A stretch of DNA of 64,000 nucleotides, taken from the NCBI GenBank assembly GCA_014898415.1, contig RCTD01000038.1, positions 1 through 64,000 of the forward strand, written 5' to 3'. This stretch comes from Stromatinia cepivora. Its lineage: Eukaryota > Ascomycota > Leotiomycetes > Helotiales > Sclerotiniaceae. Below are positions 34,742 through 46,800 of this stretch, piece by piece. Both the position numbers and the translations under genes were made by a program. The number at the start of each line of letters is the position of its first letter. Within the stretch, counting starts at the first letter, position 1. Below the pieces are notes generated by a model, which saw only the letters and a program-made list of their open reading frames with translations, was not told the DNA's origin and ran no database searches.

Positions 34742-36598
34742 ATGGGCTCCCTCGATCTTTTGCGCAGGGTCGCAACCGAAGCAGCCAGTGCAACCAGCAC
34801 CACCACAAGTTTACAGTATGCAACCACAACAGAAGCAGCTGCAACACCTAGCAACACTATAGGAATGTACGCCACCGAATTGAATGGAGTCAACCAAGGT
34901 GTCAATGATCTTTTACGAGATGTTTTATGGTGGTGCTTAGGAATAATGGCATTGATCATCCTTGTCTTCAGGATCATGCATAGGGCACAGTCACACATAC
35001 GACATATGACAGGGATGAGTAGCAACGCGAATCAACAAAGATATTTCCAGGAAAACAGATCAAGTTGGTGGAAAGTCAAGAAGCATTTGTTATATGCCCC
35101 GTTATGGAGCAAACGTCACAACAGAGAGTTTAAGTTGTCGTCGGCTGTTAATATGGGAACCCTTCCATCAAGATGGCATGCACTACTCCTGATCCTTTAC
35201 CTGTCGATGAACGTTGCCTACACGCTGGTCCTTGATTACAGCAGAGAGAACAAGTATTCTATCGTAGCTGAGCTTCGAGGAAGATCGGGTGTTCTCGCGG
35301 TGTGTAACATGATTGCACTCATCATACTTGCCGGACGCAACAATCCCCTCATTGGATGGCTTCAAATCAGTTTCGATACCTACAACTTATTGCATCGATG
35401 GATGGGAAGAATAGTCGTATTGGAGGCTCTTGTACATACCTCATGTTGGGCATACGTCCAATACGCGGATACAGGTTTCTCCGGTGTCTGGGAAAAGCTT
35501 ATGCACGATCCATTCTCCTCCTATGGAATGATGGGTACCATTGCTTTTGTCCTTCTTCTACTCACATCTCCATCGCCAATTCGCCACGCTTTTTACGAAA
35601 CCTTCCTCAATCTCCATATTATCTTCGCGGCCGTCGCCATCGCCGGTGTTTGGATTCATTGTGACATTCCAGGTCTTCCCCAAAAACCTTACATCCGCGC
35701 CGTCGCCTTTCTGTGGGTCGCTGATCGCGTCTGCAGAATGGCTCGTCTTATCTGGTGCAACTACAGTACCAAGGGCTGGACTACCGCCTCAATCGAAGCC
35801 ATGCCCGGAGATGCCTGTCGTGTTACCATGCACCTACCCAAGAAACTCGACGTGAAGCCCGGCTCTCACGCCTATCTTCGTTTCGCCAAGCTAAATGTAT
35901 GGGAGTCGCATCCTTTCTCAATCGCTTGGGTCGCTCATCGCCCAATGTTCACTTCGGAACTCCCACTAAACGAGAAGAAACTTGTTCGAGAAGGACAAAC
36001 GACCGATATCAGTTTCGTAATCCATGCGCAAACTGGTTTGACTCGTCGTCTTTTCGATGCAGCTAAAGTTGCCAGTCCACGTGCTCTGATACTGAGAGCT
36101 GCATTCGAAGGACCATATGCTGGACATCACTCTCTCGACTCCTACGGTCATGTAGTCCTTTTCGCTGGCTCTTCCGGAATCACCCATCAAATCCCCTATG
36201 TTCAACACCTTATCCAAGGCTTCAACGATGGTACCATCGCCACCAAGAAGGTCCTCCTCGTCTGGATCATCCGTGACGTCGAACATCTTGAATGGGTAAG
36301 ACCGTGGATGGACGAAATCCTGCGCATGCAAGGACGTCGCGACATTCTTACCATCAAGTTGTTTGTCACGAAACCTAAGAATCCAAAGGAGATTCATTCT
36401 CCAAGTGCGACGGTGCAAATGTTACCTGGTAGACCAAACATCAATTTGTTGTTACAGGCTGAAGTCAGGGAACAAGTGGGCGCCATGTGCGTTACCGTTT
36501 GTGGACCAGGAGCCTTGCAAGACAGCATACGAGAAGCGGTGAGAGAAGTCCAGGAACACGGGGTTGTGGATTTCATCGAGGAGAGTTTTACTTGGTAA
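34742..36598 (+). CDS. Ferric-reductase-like transmembrane flavocytochrome (FRE family)
   Basis: Intronless, 618 residues, start ATG at 34742. A Ser/Thr/Ala-rich lumenal N-terminus is followed by about seven membrane segments. The ferric-reductase heme domain shows two His pairs with 14-residue spacing: H218/H232 (LLHRWMGR...ALVH) and H292/H306 (NLHIIF...WIH). The FAD-binding loop reads HPFSIAW (390-396). The NAD(P)H domain starts at EGPYAGHHSL and continues with a GSSGITHQIPY segment and CGPGALQDSIREAV. The protein ends with Glu-Glu-Ser-Phe-Thr-Trp, the terminal aromatic expected for this superfamily. It moves electrons from cytosolic NADPH through FAD and two hemes to an external acceptor, typically Fe3+ or Cu2+ at the plasma membrane. 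There is no neighbouring permease or multicopper oxidase, so the physiological substrate is open. Confidence 0.93.
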   Translation: MGSLDLLRRVATEAASATSTTTSLQYATTTEAAATPSNTIGMYATELNGVNQGVNDLLRDVLWWCLGIMALIILVFRIMHRAQSHIRHMTGMSSNANQQRYFQENRSSWWKVKKHLLYAPLWSKRHNREFKLSSAVNMGTLPSRWHALLLILYLSMNVAYTLVLDYSRENKYSIVAELRGRSGVLAVCNMIALIILAGRNNPLIGWLQISFDTYNLLHRWMGRIVVLEALVHTSCWAYVQYADTGFSGVWEKLMHDPFSSYGMMGTIAFVLLLLTSPSPIRHAFYETFLNLHIIFAAVAIAGVWIHCDIPGLPQKPYIRAVAFLWVADRVCRMARLIWCNYSTKGWTTASIEAMPGDACRVTMHLPKKLDVKPGSHAYLRFAKLNVWESHPFSIAWVAHRPMFTSELPLNEKKLVREGQTTDISFVIHAQTGLTRRLFDAAKVASPRALILRAAFEGPYAGHHSLDSYGHVVLFAGSSGITHQIPYVQHLIQGFNDGTIATKKVLLVWIIRDVEHLEWVRPWMDEILRMQGRRDILTIKLFVTKPKNPKEIHSPSATVQMLPGRPNINLLLQAEVREQVGAMCVTVCGPGALQDSIREAVREVQEHGVVDFIEESFTW

Positions 36599-37823
36599 TG
36601 TAAAGAATGCATTCATCTTGGAGACACATTCCCACATATGTTTCAAAAACCAAGCAGAAGTAATCCGAAGGAAGGATCACAGAACCCAAGAGATGGCAAG
36701 TCAAGTAGTGCAGAACAAGTGGATGGTCATTGATAATTTCTTCTTCGATTCTCAAACATAACTCTTTTTTATGGATAGAGAGCTTTGTATTATACTACCG
36801 GGCCAGACCAGACCAGACCAGACCACAATGCTGCAGTTGTATATAAATCATATCATGATGACACGAGAGAAAGAACTCTTAGAGAGTTAGAACAGGAGAG
36901 ATGGAAGACTAGATTCGCTTTTGGCGGGGAGTTAGGATATCTATCCAGGATTGTATTTAGGGATTGGACTACCGCGGATAGGATAGTTGTTTGTCTATAG
37001 TTAAGCGTCTTTGTTGTAATTAAATTATTTAAACTACTTAAAGTTTTGTGTTACCTTATTCAGTGATTTGTATATGTTGTGATGCTTGTAATGCGATACC
37101 TAAATAACCGCTATATTAACATCATGTTGTATTATGTTGTACAAGAGTCTTGGCTCGTTCATTCTCTAGCAAGTATATAGTATTTATTTTACTATATATG
37201 TATATGTTTTTAGAGACGCATTAGATGAATCTTCAGACCTCATATATAGATAGGTATGTCATATTTATTGAATGGCGCTCCGCTGGCCCTCCGGGGGCCA
37301 CTGCCGTGGTGGCAGAATATTTGGAAGGGGAATTTGTATTTTTATGTTCTAAGTGAAGTGAGCTTTGAGATGTTGATTTATATTTATGTACCCACCTGGG
37401 AGATTCGCAATTAATAATATGGAGAGCATATTTATATCGAATCAAAGACCAAGGAGGTTTTTCGTGTAATGTTGGGTTTAATTTTTACAAAGAGAATTGA
37501 CCAAATTCAAGGTCCAATTCCGGGCATGAATTTAATTGGTCAAATTTCAGAATTTCCCCTCGCCCCACAATCAATCATTCCCTGTTGAAGTTTCCACAGG
37601 TCTTGATATTCTCTGATTGTGACTCAATATCTTCTGATCTACAACATACTATAAAATCCCATTTATTTCCTCTGATTCATTCTTCATCTAGAATCATTTA
37701 AATTGCTTCTCTAATTGCCTTTTCAAACAATACAAGAACAAACAACCATCAATTACAAAGCGGAAATTCTTAAAAGCAAAACCATAAAATTATCCATCAA
37801 CGCAACCCCGCGATTTCGTCAAA
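36599..37823. other. Intergenic region between ferric reductase and LEU4
   Basis: Non-coding. It contains a short GACCA tandem repeat near 36803-36824, an AT-rich middle, the GC-rich hairpin island at 37274-37312 (separate entry), and the LEU4 promoter and leader rich in CAA/CAAT. No frame resembles a protein. Confidence 0.55.
37274..37312. repeat. GC-rich double-hairpin island
   Basis: Within AT-rich intergenic DNA, about 40 bases are strongly G/C. Two stem-loops stand side by side: TGGCCC/GGGCCA around a short loop, then CCAC/GTGG. This resembles the small palindromic GC clusters known from fungal mitochondrial genomes, or a terminator-like structure. Origin unknown. Confidence 0.4.
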
Positions 37824-39875
37824 ATGCCCATGTAAGTTATTAATACGGACGAGTCAAATTGAACTTCTCAAATTCCGAAATGTAATGCTAATTTCGAATT
37901 GATCATAGGCTTCAAGATCCCTCGACGAAATACAAGCGATTTCCTCCTATTGAATTGCCTGATAGACAATGGCCATCAAAAACTCTCGACAAACCTCCAA
38001 GATGGCTCAGCACAGATTTACGAGATGGCAACCAAAGTTTAGTCGACCCTATGGATGGTGAACAAAAGTGGAAGTACTTTAAGATGTTGGTGGAGCTTGG
38101 TTACAAGGAGATTGAAGTCTCATTCCCATCTGCTTCACAAACAGATTTCGACTTCACCAGACGCCTTGTTGAAACTCCTGGTGCTGTACCGGATGATGTC
38201 TGGATCCAAGTTCTCTCACCATGTCGTGAAGAATTCATGAAGCGAACTGTTGACTCCCTTAAGGGTGCCAAGAAGGCTATTTTACATATCTACCTTGCTA
38301 CTAGCGAGTGCTTCCAGAGAATTGTGTTTGGTTTGAATGAGGAAGAGGGTTTGGCATTGGCAGTCAGGTGTGCGAAGTATGCTCGATCTATTACAAAAGA
38401 TGATCCCGAACACGCCGGTACAGAGTGGGCTTTCGAGTTCAGTCCTGAAACCTTTTCGGACAGCAGACCGGAATATGTGATCAAGGTGTGCGAAGCAGTC
38501 AAGGAAGCGTGGGGTCCTACCGAAGAAAATCCAATCATTTTCAACCTCCCTGCCACAGTCGAAATGTCAACCCCAAATGTTTATGCCGACCAGATCGAAT
38601 ACTTCTGCAGGAATATCACAGAAAGAAAAAAGATTTGCGTCAGCTTGCATCCACATAATGATCGAGGCTGTGCCGTTGCAGCTGCGGAGTTGGCACAGAT
38701 GGCTGGTGCAGACAGAGTCGAGGGATGTCTATTCGGAAATGGAGAGAGAACAGGAAATGTAGATTTGGTTACTTTGGCTTTGAATCTTTACACTCAAGGC
38801 ATTAACCCTAAAATTGATTTCTCGGATCTCGAACGAGTCATTGATGTTGTAGAAATTAGCAACAAGATTCCAGTTCATCCAAGAGCACCTTATGGGGGCT
38901 CATTGGTCGTATGTGCATTCAGTGGTTCTCACCAGGATGCAATCAAAAAGGGTTTCCAAGTTCGAAAGAAGGAAGGTCACGGAGACGAGAATCGCTGGGA
39001 AGTGCCATATCTTCCTCTCGATCCTCAAGATATTGGTCGTACTTACGAAGCAGTCATTCGTGTCAATTCACAGAGTGGCAAGGGTGGAGCTGCATGGATT
39101 ATCTTAAGAAATCTTGAGCTTGATCTTCCAAGAGGATTACAGGTTGCTTTCAGCAAAGTGGTTCAGAAGCGTGCTGATGAACTTAGCCGCGAACTTCTTT
39201 CTCGCGAAATCCAAGATTTATTCGAGCAAACCTACTACCTCAAGCACAATCCAAGATTCAGCCTTGTTGACTACTCTATCAGTACCGATAGAAGTGCCTC
39301 GCCCGTGCCACCCGCTCCAGGGAAGACACAAGATACGACGAACTTGAAGCGTCGATTTGAAGGTGTCATTTCAATTGATGGAAAAGAACATGAATTGAAG
39401 GGATTAGGAAATGGACCAATTTCTAGTTTGGCAAATGCGTTGAAGAGTTTAGGTATTGATCTTGAGGTGGCAGATTATAAGGAGCATGCAGTTGGTGCTG
39501 GAACAAATGTCAAAGCTGCGTCTTATATCGAATGTACAGCTTCAGGTTCTAAGGAGAAGGTATGGGGTGTTGGAATTCATGAGGATGTGGTTCAATCTTC
39601 TTTGATTGCTCTTTTGAGTGCAGCTTCAAACGTAAGTCGTCTATTAATACCAATCTTTCATTTGAAGATATCTAACGAAATTGCAGTTCATGGCAAGCAG
39701 ACCCTCAACACCATTACTATTCAAGAGTAAACATGGTATCAGCACCAGCCCTGACCTCGACCTTGATAACTCGGCAAAAGAAAACGGCAGTCTTGCAATT
39801 CCCACACCTACTACAGCACCAAAGAGTGGACCGGATGCAGTGAGTGTTTTGGAGGCAAAAGTTAATGGTGCATAA
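37824..39875 (+). CDS. LEU4: 2-isopropylmalate synthase
   Basis: Three exons: 37824-37831 (only 8 coding bases), 37909-39631 and 39687-39875, 639 residues. It condenses acetyl-CoA with 2-oxoisovalerate, the first committed step of leucine synthesis. Marks: the HMGL-like TIM-barrel start STDLRDGNQS (38-47), the metal-binding HPHND (His250, His252), EGCLFGNGERTGNVD, and the C-terminal LeuA regulatory domain beginning near KRRFEGVISIDG and running through VGAGTNVKAASY, the leucine-feedback domain. A Ser/Pro-rich tail follows in exon 3. The tiny first exon carries Met-Pro and part of the next Met codon; its intron is 77 nt with a GTAAGT donor. In yeast alternative starts direct the enzyme to mitochondria or cytosol. 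Here no obvious presequence is seen. Confidence 0.96.
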
Positions 39876-40798
39876 ATTGGGTTTCTTTTTTTTTTCGTTG
39901 TTCTAAGGCTGCTTTCGTAGCAAAAATGAGGGGTAGCTTTTTAGCGCACCTTTTCAGGGATGGATGGGGTTTGATTGGCGTTGATGGAAATGATATATGG
40001 GAAAAGCGATCAAAAAGTGCATTTGAAATTATAAGAAATTAAAAAAATCATGATGATCAAAAGATACTTGCCTAGTTAAATAAAAGTGTTTCTTCTTAGT
40101 CAAAATAATATATTACATAAAAACCATACCTATACTGAGTGTATATCTAGGTATTTCTCAATGTGCGTCGCGAGCAAATGAATAAAAAATGTTATCTAGT
40201 GAATGTATTGATTGATATAGTCTTATCCATATATACCGGAGATTTCCATGTGAGATTTGCCAAATCACGTGGAGTACTGATAATAGACTTAAGCGATCCA
40301 ATAACAATGATCCATAGCGGGGACACCGCTCCATTAATGATCAAGGAGGAAATTTAGACTTGTTGACTTTGGACATCAAATTCTAAACAATCCAGAGACT
40401 TTTAAAAATTCTCTCTACTGACAAGAACTGTTGATTCTTTTACATTCATTTACTCAATAAATTCCTATAAGATCAAGAGAGATCATCAAGATCTTTAGAA
40501 AATAATAATCTTTCTTCCTTTATTAGAGACTACCAGTGACTACAAGTTCTGTAGTCCAACAACTCTTCTACCTAGCAAAGAAATCAAATCGGCCTTGTCA
40601 ATACCACAACCAAAGTCAACATTGCTTTCTTCAACAACCGCAAATTCCACCTGCGATCAACAAAACCCCCAGTTGAATTTCTTCAACCACCTTGTCGCAC
40701 ATCAAGAAAACAGCTATACTGTGAAGAGATAGAAATAACTCTTTCACAATAATACAAATATTTAAAAAATACCTTTATACTCTCGGGAAATTGCAAAG
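39876..40798. other. Intergenic region between LEU4 and KAP95
   Basis: LEU4 3' end followed by AT-rich sequence, then the KAP95 promoter and a CA-rich leader. The frame 40163-40357 is not supported by any family. Confidence 0.55.
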
Positions 40799-43700
40799 AT
40801 GGACGTTGGTTCTGTCTTGCTCAATTCCTTGGCGGCAGGTCGGTACTTCCCCTCCATTCACCACATTTGTCTCAAAAGGTGAACAGACTTTTAAATTTCA
40901 TCATATTAACTATTAATAGACAATGCTACTCGTATTGCTGCTGAACAACAGCTCACCCAAGCTGCTGAAGCCAACTTTGTGAGTTCCCCCACACACAGCC
41001 TTGACCGCACTATCGATGAGTTTCCATGACCTTCTTTACTGACATTTCCTTCTTTCAATATAGTCAGGATATCTCGTCACACTCGTAGAACAGCTAGCAA
41101 ATGAAGAAGCACAAGGTTCCGTTCGAGCTGCTGCTGGTATCGCCCTCAAAAACGCCTTCACAGCCCGCGAATATGCTCTGCAACGCGAGTTACAAGATAA
41201 ATGGCTACAGGTCGAACCAGAAACTAGGAAGCGTGTGAAGGACTTAACTCTTCAAGCTTTATCCTCAAACAATAATCAAGCCGGTCAAACAGCTGCGCAA
41301 GTTATATCCTCGATAGCAACCATCGAACTGCCCAGGGATCAATGGCCAGAACTTATGCCCGCTTTGGTGCGAAATGTGGGAGAGGGTACCGATCATCTCA
41401 AGCAAGCTTCCTTGACTACTCTGGGATTTATCTGCGAGACTCAGGATGCGGAATTGAGACAGAGCCTCGTACAACATTCTAACGCCATCTTGACAGCAGT
41501 CGTCCAAGGTGCCCGAAAGGAAGAACCAAATCTGGAGGTACGACTAGCAGCTATCGATGCTCTTGGAAACTCGTTGGAGTTTGTGGATAGCAACTTCAAG
41601 AATGAGGGAGAGCGGAATTATATCATGCAGGTTATCTGCGAGGCCACACAAGCTACCGATTCAAGGATACAACAGGGCGCTTTTGGATGTCTCAACAGAA
41701 TCATGTCGTTATATTATGACTTGATGCGCTTTTATATGGAGAAAGCCCTTTTCGGACTTACGATTATGGGAATGAAGAGCGAAGAGGAAGATGTGGCCAA
41801 GCTTGCCGTTGAATTCTGGAGCACAGTCTGTGAGGAGGAGATCGCCATTGAGGATGACAATGCCCAGGTAAAATTTTAACACCTCAGATCCCCTAAAGGA
41901 GTTTAACTGACAGTGCAACAGGTTGAAGAAGTTTCCTTGATGCGGCCATTCTACAATTTCAGCAAGGTTGCAACTAATGAGGTTGTGCCCGTTCTTTTGA
42001 TGCTTTTGACAAAGCAGGATGAAGATCCTGCTGATGACGAATACAACATCTCCCGTGCCGCATACCAATGCTTACAACTTTACTCACAAGCAGTTGGTGG
42101 TTTGATTATCCAGCCTGTTTTGAGCTTCGTTGAACAAAAGCTTCGTGGAGAGGATTGGCATGATCGTGATGCTGCTGTCTCCGCTTTCGGTGCCATTATG
42201 GAAGGACCGGACGAGAAAACACTTGAGCCAATCGTCAAACAAGCACTTCCTGTTATCATTAGCATGATGGATGATAAATCCATTCATGTCAAGGATTCGG
42301 CAGCCTATGCTCTTGGTCGTATTACCGAAGCTTGCTCAGAGGCTATCGACCCAGCCACTCACTTGCCAAAGTTGATCGCATCCTTGTTCGAAGGTCTTAT
42401 CAGCAGTCCTAAGATGGCAGGTTCATGCTGTTGGGCTTTAATGAACCTTGCTGAGCGCTTCTCTGGAGATATTGGATGTCAGGAAAACCCTATCTCCCCC
42501 CACTTCAACGAGAGCATCTCGAGACTTCTCCAAGTTACCGAGAGACCCGATGCTGATAACGCATTAAGAACCGCCGCATATGAAGTTCTCAATACCTTTG
42601 TCATGAATGCTGCCAATGACAGTCTTCCTTCTGTTGGTGAACTCTCTGGGGTTATCATTAAGAGACTGGAAAGTACTCTGCCTCTTCAGTCTCAGGTTGT
42701 CAGCGTCGAAGACAGAATCACTCTTGAGGAGATCCAAGTCAGCTTGTCCACTGTCTTGTTGGCTATTATTCAACGTCTTGAGAAAGAGGTCACTCCTCAA
42801 GCTGACCGAATTATGACTGTCTTACTTCAAATTCTCAGCGCTTGTGGACCTAAATCGAGCGTTCCTGATGCAGTCTTCGCTACTGTCAGCAGTCTGGCGA
42901 ATGCCCTCGAGGAAGGTTTCGCGAACTACATGGAGGCTTTCGCCCCATTCCTTTACAATGCTCTTGGTAATCAGGAAGAGCCAAGTTTGTGCTCCATGGC
43001 CATTGGTCTCGTCAGTGATATTACCCGCTCGATGGGCCCACCATGCCAACCATATTGTGACACATTTATGAACTATTTATTGAACAATTTGAGGGTATGT
43101 TTTCTAAGAATATTAATCCAGCCTTTCATGGATTGGAGAATACCGCCATGCCCCAACCCCGTCAAAGTAATGTCAAATCTAACAAATCAACAGAGCACAG
43201 CACTTGCCAACCAATTCAAGCCTGCCATTCTTCAATGTTTCGGAGATATCGCAGGTGCTATTGGTGGCCATTTCGAGACATACTTATCCGTCGTCGCTCA
43301 AGTTCTGCAGCAAGCAGCTGGTGTTCAAGCTAGTCCCGATGGATCCTATGAGATGTTTGATTATGTCATCTCTCTGAGGGAAGGCATTATGGACGCTTGG
43401 GGTGGTATCATTGGTGCCATGAAGATGGATAACAAGAGTAAGTCATTAGATCGATGTCGTGAAATGACGGCACTAATATAATGCAGATGACCTGCTACGC
43501 CCTTACGTTGAATCAATCTTTGGCCTTCTTAACATCATCTGGGTCGATCAACACCGAAGTGATGCTCTGATGAGATCAGCTATGGGCGTCATTGGGTATG
43601 TGCTCATCACTATATGCCTTCTTCTCTCATGTATACTAACCGACCTAGTGATCTTGCTGATGCTTTCCCTAACGGAGAGTATTCCTCATATTACCGTGCT

Positions 43701-43835
43701 GATTGGGTTATGTCGATGATCAAGGAAACAAAGTCGAACAGAGAATTTCAAACTAGAACCATCGATACCGCACGATGGGCTCGTGAGCAAGTCAAGCGTC
43801 AAACCGGTGGGAGCGCAGGAACTATTCAAACTTGA
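40799..43835 (+). CDS. KAP95: Importin subunit beta-1 (karyopherin beta)
   Basis: Seven exons: 40799-40838, 40920-40978, 41064-41867, 41922-43094, 43194-43437, 43487-43595 and 43649-43835. The model sums to 871 residues, the normal length for Kap95. The N-terminal importin-beta domain (AEQQLTQAAEANFSGYLVTL, ... GIALKNAF) binds RanGTP. The rest is a HEAT-repeat solenoid, with repeats recognisable as RPDADNALRTAAYEVLN and DDKSIHVKDSAAYALGRI. The C-terminus ends NREFQTRTIDTARWAREQVKRQ. It carries importin-alpha/cargo through nuclear pores and releases it on RanGTP binding. The first two exons are short (40 and 59 nt), typical of this gene in filamentous fungi. The gene is essential in yeast. No lesion seen. 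Confidence 0.97.
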
Positions 43836-46800
43836 TCGAAATTTTTAACGATCAAAGGCGTCCTTATACACCTTTTAATGTCCATTCCTAGGCCGGCGCA
43901 TGAATTCCTGATAGAGCTCAACCAATATCTATCCTATTCTTTTCTTATGATTTCTTTTTTTTTTTTTACCAACGTCTGGTCATTACAGAGGGGTATTGTC
44001 CTCGGCCAACGTTGGTCTGTTTGTTCCATCAGCCTTTTTTACATCGCATCGAATCCGCAGAGACTGTCTGTCCATTCGTTCGTCTATTGATAATCGAAAG
44101 GTCCCTCTTCCACAATTACACTTACCTCTACCGACAACGGTAAATCATGTCACCCGATATGATGGAGGAGGAACTCTTGATTCCCACACCCCATTTGTTC
44201 AGCACCGACATCACCATAGCACTATCAACACATTACTTTGTACAAATAGATCCCCTTATCGCCAACACAGCAATTTTGTCCCCTTACCTCGCGCCAATAC
44301 CCCTTACACCATCACGTTTCTGTCGCGCTTTTTCTGCTGGTTTTGAGCGAAGAATGCATGCTGGGTTTTCGATTTTCTTTGATGTTCTGATGGATGACGA
44401 TATTGACGATGGGATGGATGATAAGAAGAGATATGAGGTGGTTGGTAGATGGATCAATTGTTTTCGCCGCAAAAATCTTGTATTTGGAGTGGGAGGATGG
44501 GTGGTTTGATGGGTAAAGGGAATGAATGGATGAATGCCGGTCGCAATGAACGAACGGGATGATTGGGGGGGGGGGGGGAGGAAAGAGGAGTTTTATAACA
44601 TGTAAAGCTTTGACAATGATCGACCGATTTGGGTCCTTTGTCTTAGTGGTGAGCTTTTGACCATCATCATCATAGGAGGAAATATGCAGAAGGCATGCCC
44701 GGGGTTGGGTATATGGGATGGTGGAGGAAGAGATGGGAATCAAGTGATTCGAATGATGGCTATTTCGTCGGTGAGTTGGCTTAGTTGAGCGACTACTCGA
44801 AACTGAAGGAAATAGATAGATAAATACCTAGGTCAGAAAGGCGAAGTCGCCGACTTGATATGAATGGATTTGTCTGCCATATTTGATGTCTCTCGACTGT
44901 GTATGTGAATGTGATGTGTGTGATGTGGTAATTGACTTGTAAGAAATCAAGTTGAAAGGATTGCTACTAGTATCTAGATTGTAAATTGTAACTTACGTGC
45001 GAGGAAATGCACTATACAGGTCTTGCCGATTCAGCGCGCCAGCTAGGGAAGCAATCGATTGAGACCGCATTGTGATTCGTGGGCTGTAGAGGTTGCAAGC
45101 GAATTTTATGTTGTCATTCAAATGGCTTCCTGGAGGACCAATGATACGCGGTTGCATCAGCATTTCATCACCATCACTGATAACAAATGAGAGCTGAAAT
45201 CACAAATGGAGATTTTATATCTACGCTAATCGAATTTTCATGAAGGGAAAGGAGGGGTTGGGGAATATTGAGGAATATTGAGGAATGAGGGAGGTAGTGT
45301 ATATGCTTATAGGGGGGAGATAGAGATGGTGGAAGGAGGGGAAGGGGATAGTGGGAAGGGGGAAAAGAACCAGGAGATGAAGCATCATGCGATTATGAAC
45401 ATCATCGATGCTATTAATATACGATCTTCAAGGCTGTCGGTTTGAGATAACTAATTTTGGTAGCAAGTTACGCTCTTGTTAGGATCAAATTATGAGTGGG
45501 TGGCTGAATTAAAGGTATAGAATTAGAATTGGAGTCTAGGGAATACTAGTACTACGGAGAGGGATCTTTATTTAAGTGCTTCTCTTTTCCAGCAAAGCGC
45601 TGTGCGAGATAGAACCTCAGTGATGCTATACTGGAGAGCTATTAGATGGTGATTTAAGGTTTGTTGTCGCTTGCGCGAACTTCATTATTGAGAAGGTTTC
45701 GGCACTTGCTGTTATTGAGATAGACTTAGGGCTGTCGGTGAGGCGCCGGTGGGAGTACTTGTGCTAGTATCAAAATGAGGAAAGGGAATTCCTCGGCAGG
45801 AAATTCTGGAGAGGATCTGGAGGGATTTGGGCGTGTGCAACAAGATAATTTGCGGATACGGAATTTTGGTCTTCAGAAGGTAGCAGCTTAGGATTTGTCG
45901 TGTGTGAGGTTACAGGTAAGAATTGACGATGGGAATCCCATGCTTTGCTTTGGGAACTTTGGTGGGAGTGGTACATTATTGTAGTGTCTAGGAGGAACCT
46001 GTGGTATGACTCTGAAACAGAGTCTTCTCTTTTTTGAGAGTGTAATTCCTTTTCACTGAGGATGTTGAGATCATCGCACCGCTTGAAAGACCTGCAATAG
46101 TTGACATAAGGTTTAGAGTATCTGCGGAGACTTTTATGCATGGAGCCGTAAGATTTCTTGGTTTTGTGCCGGGTTGGGTTAGGCAATGTATGTTGGGTGG
46201 ATAGTTGCCGGTTATTTCTCTACCTTGCTTTGCTGTGCTGTAATATGTGTGTTATAGAGGCTGATGTGAGCCCTGTTGCTTTTGGACCACGGGTAATAGT
46301 TCTTTGAAGTAATTGGTTATAAAGAAACGGGTATATATGAATCAAGAGGAAGGTCTTGGTGAATTATTCTCTTTCCAAGTGTTTTTCTTCGTTGTCGATG
46401 ATAATTTATGGGGGGAAACATTGTACAAGAAGTTCGAAGGGAGTAACTTGAGAGCTTCAACATCAAAGCATGAAGGGGGATTTGCACAAGAACTGGAGCG
46501 AATCAAGTATGCCTCATAACGAAATTTGATGGAATTGATTATGAATAGCAAAGCTTCAGGCAGACGTACCTCACCCGATCTTTGATGATTAACCTGAAGG
46601 GAGATTGAATCAAGTCACGGTACTACAAGCCGAATGTGGGCTAGACTTGGAGAAAAGGTCTTGCCCTTGGGTCGTAGCTCGCTTGTTTCCCTCTACTTTG
46701 CTTAAAAATCGATCGCCATTTCCTTCTTTCCACAATTTAAATCATCTCCAAAACAAAACAAAACAAAACAAAACAAAACAAAACAAAACAAAACAAAACA

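Noticed and set aside
44147..44509. 120-codon frame downstream of KAP95
   Set aside because: Overlaps open frames on the other strand and has no domain. Probably 3' flanking sequence.
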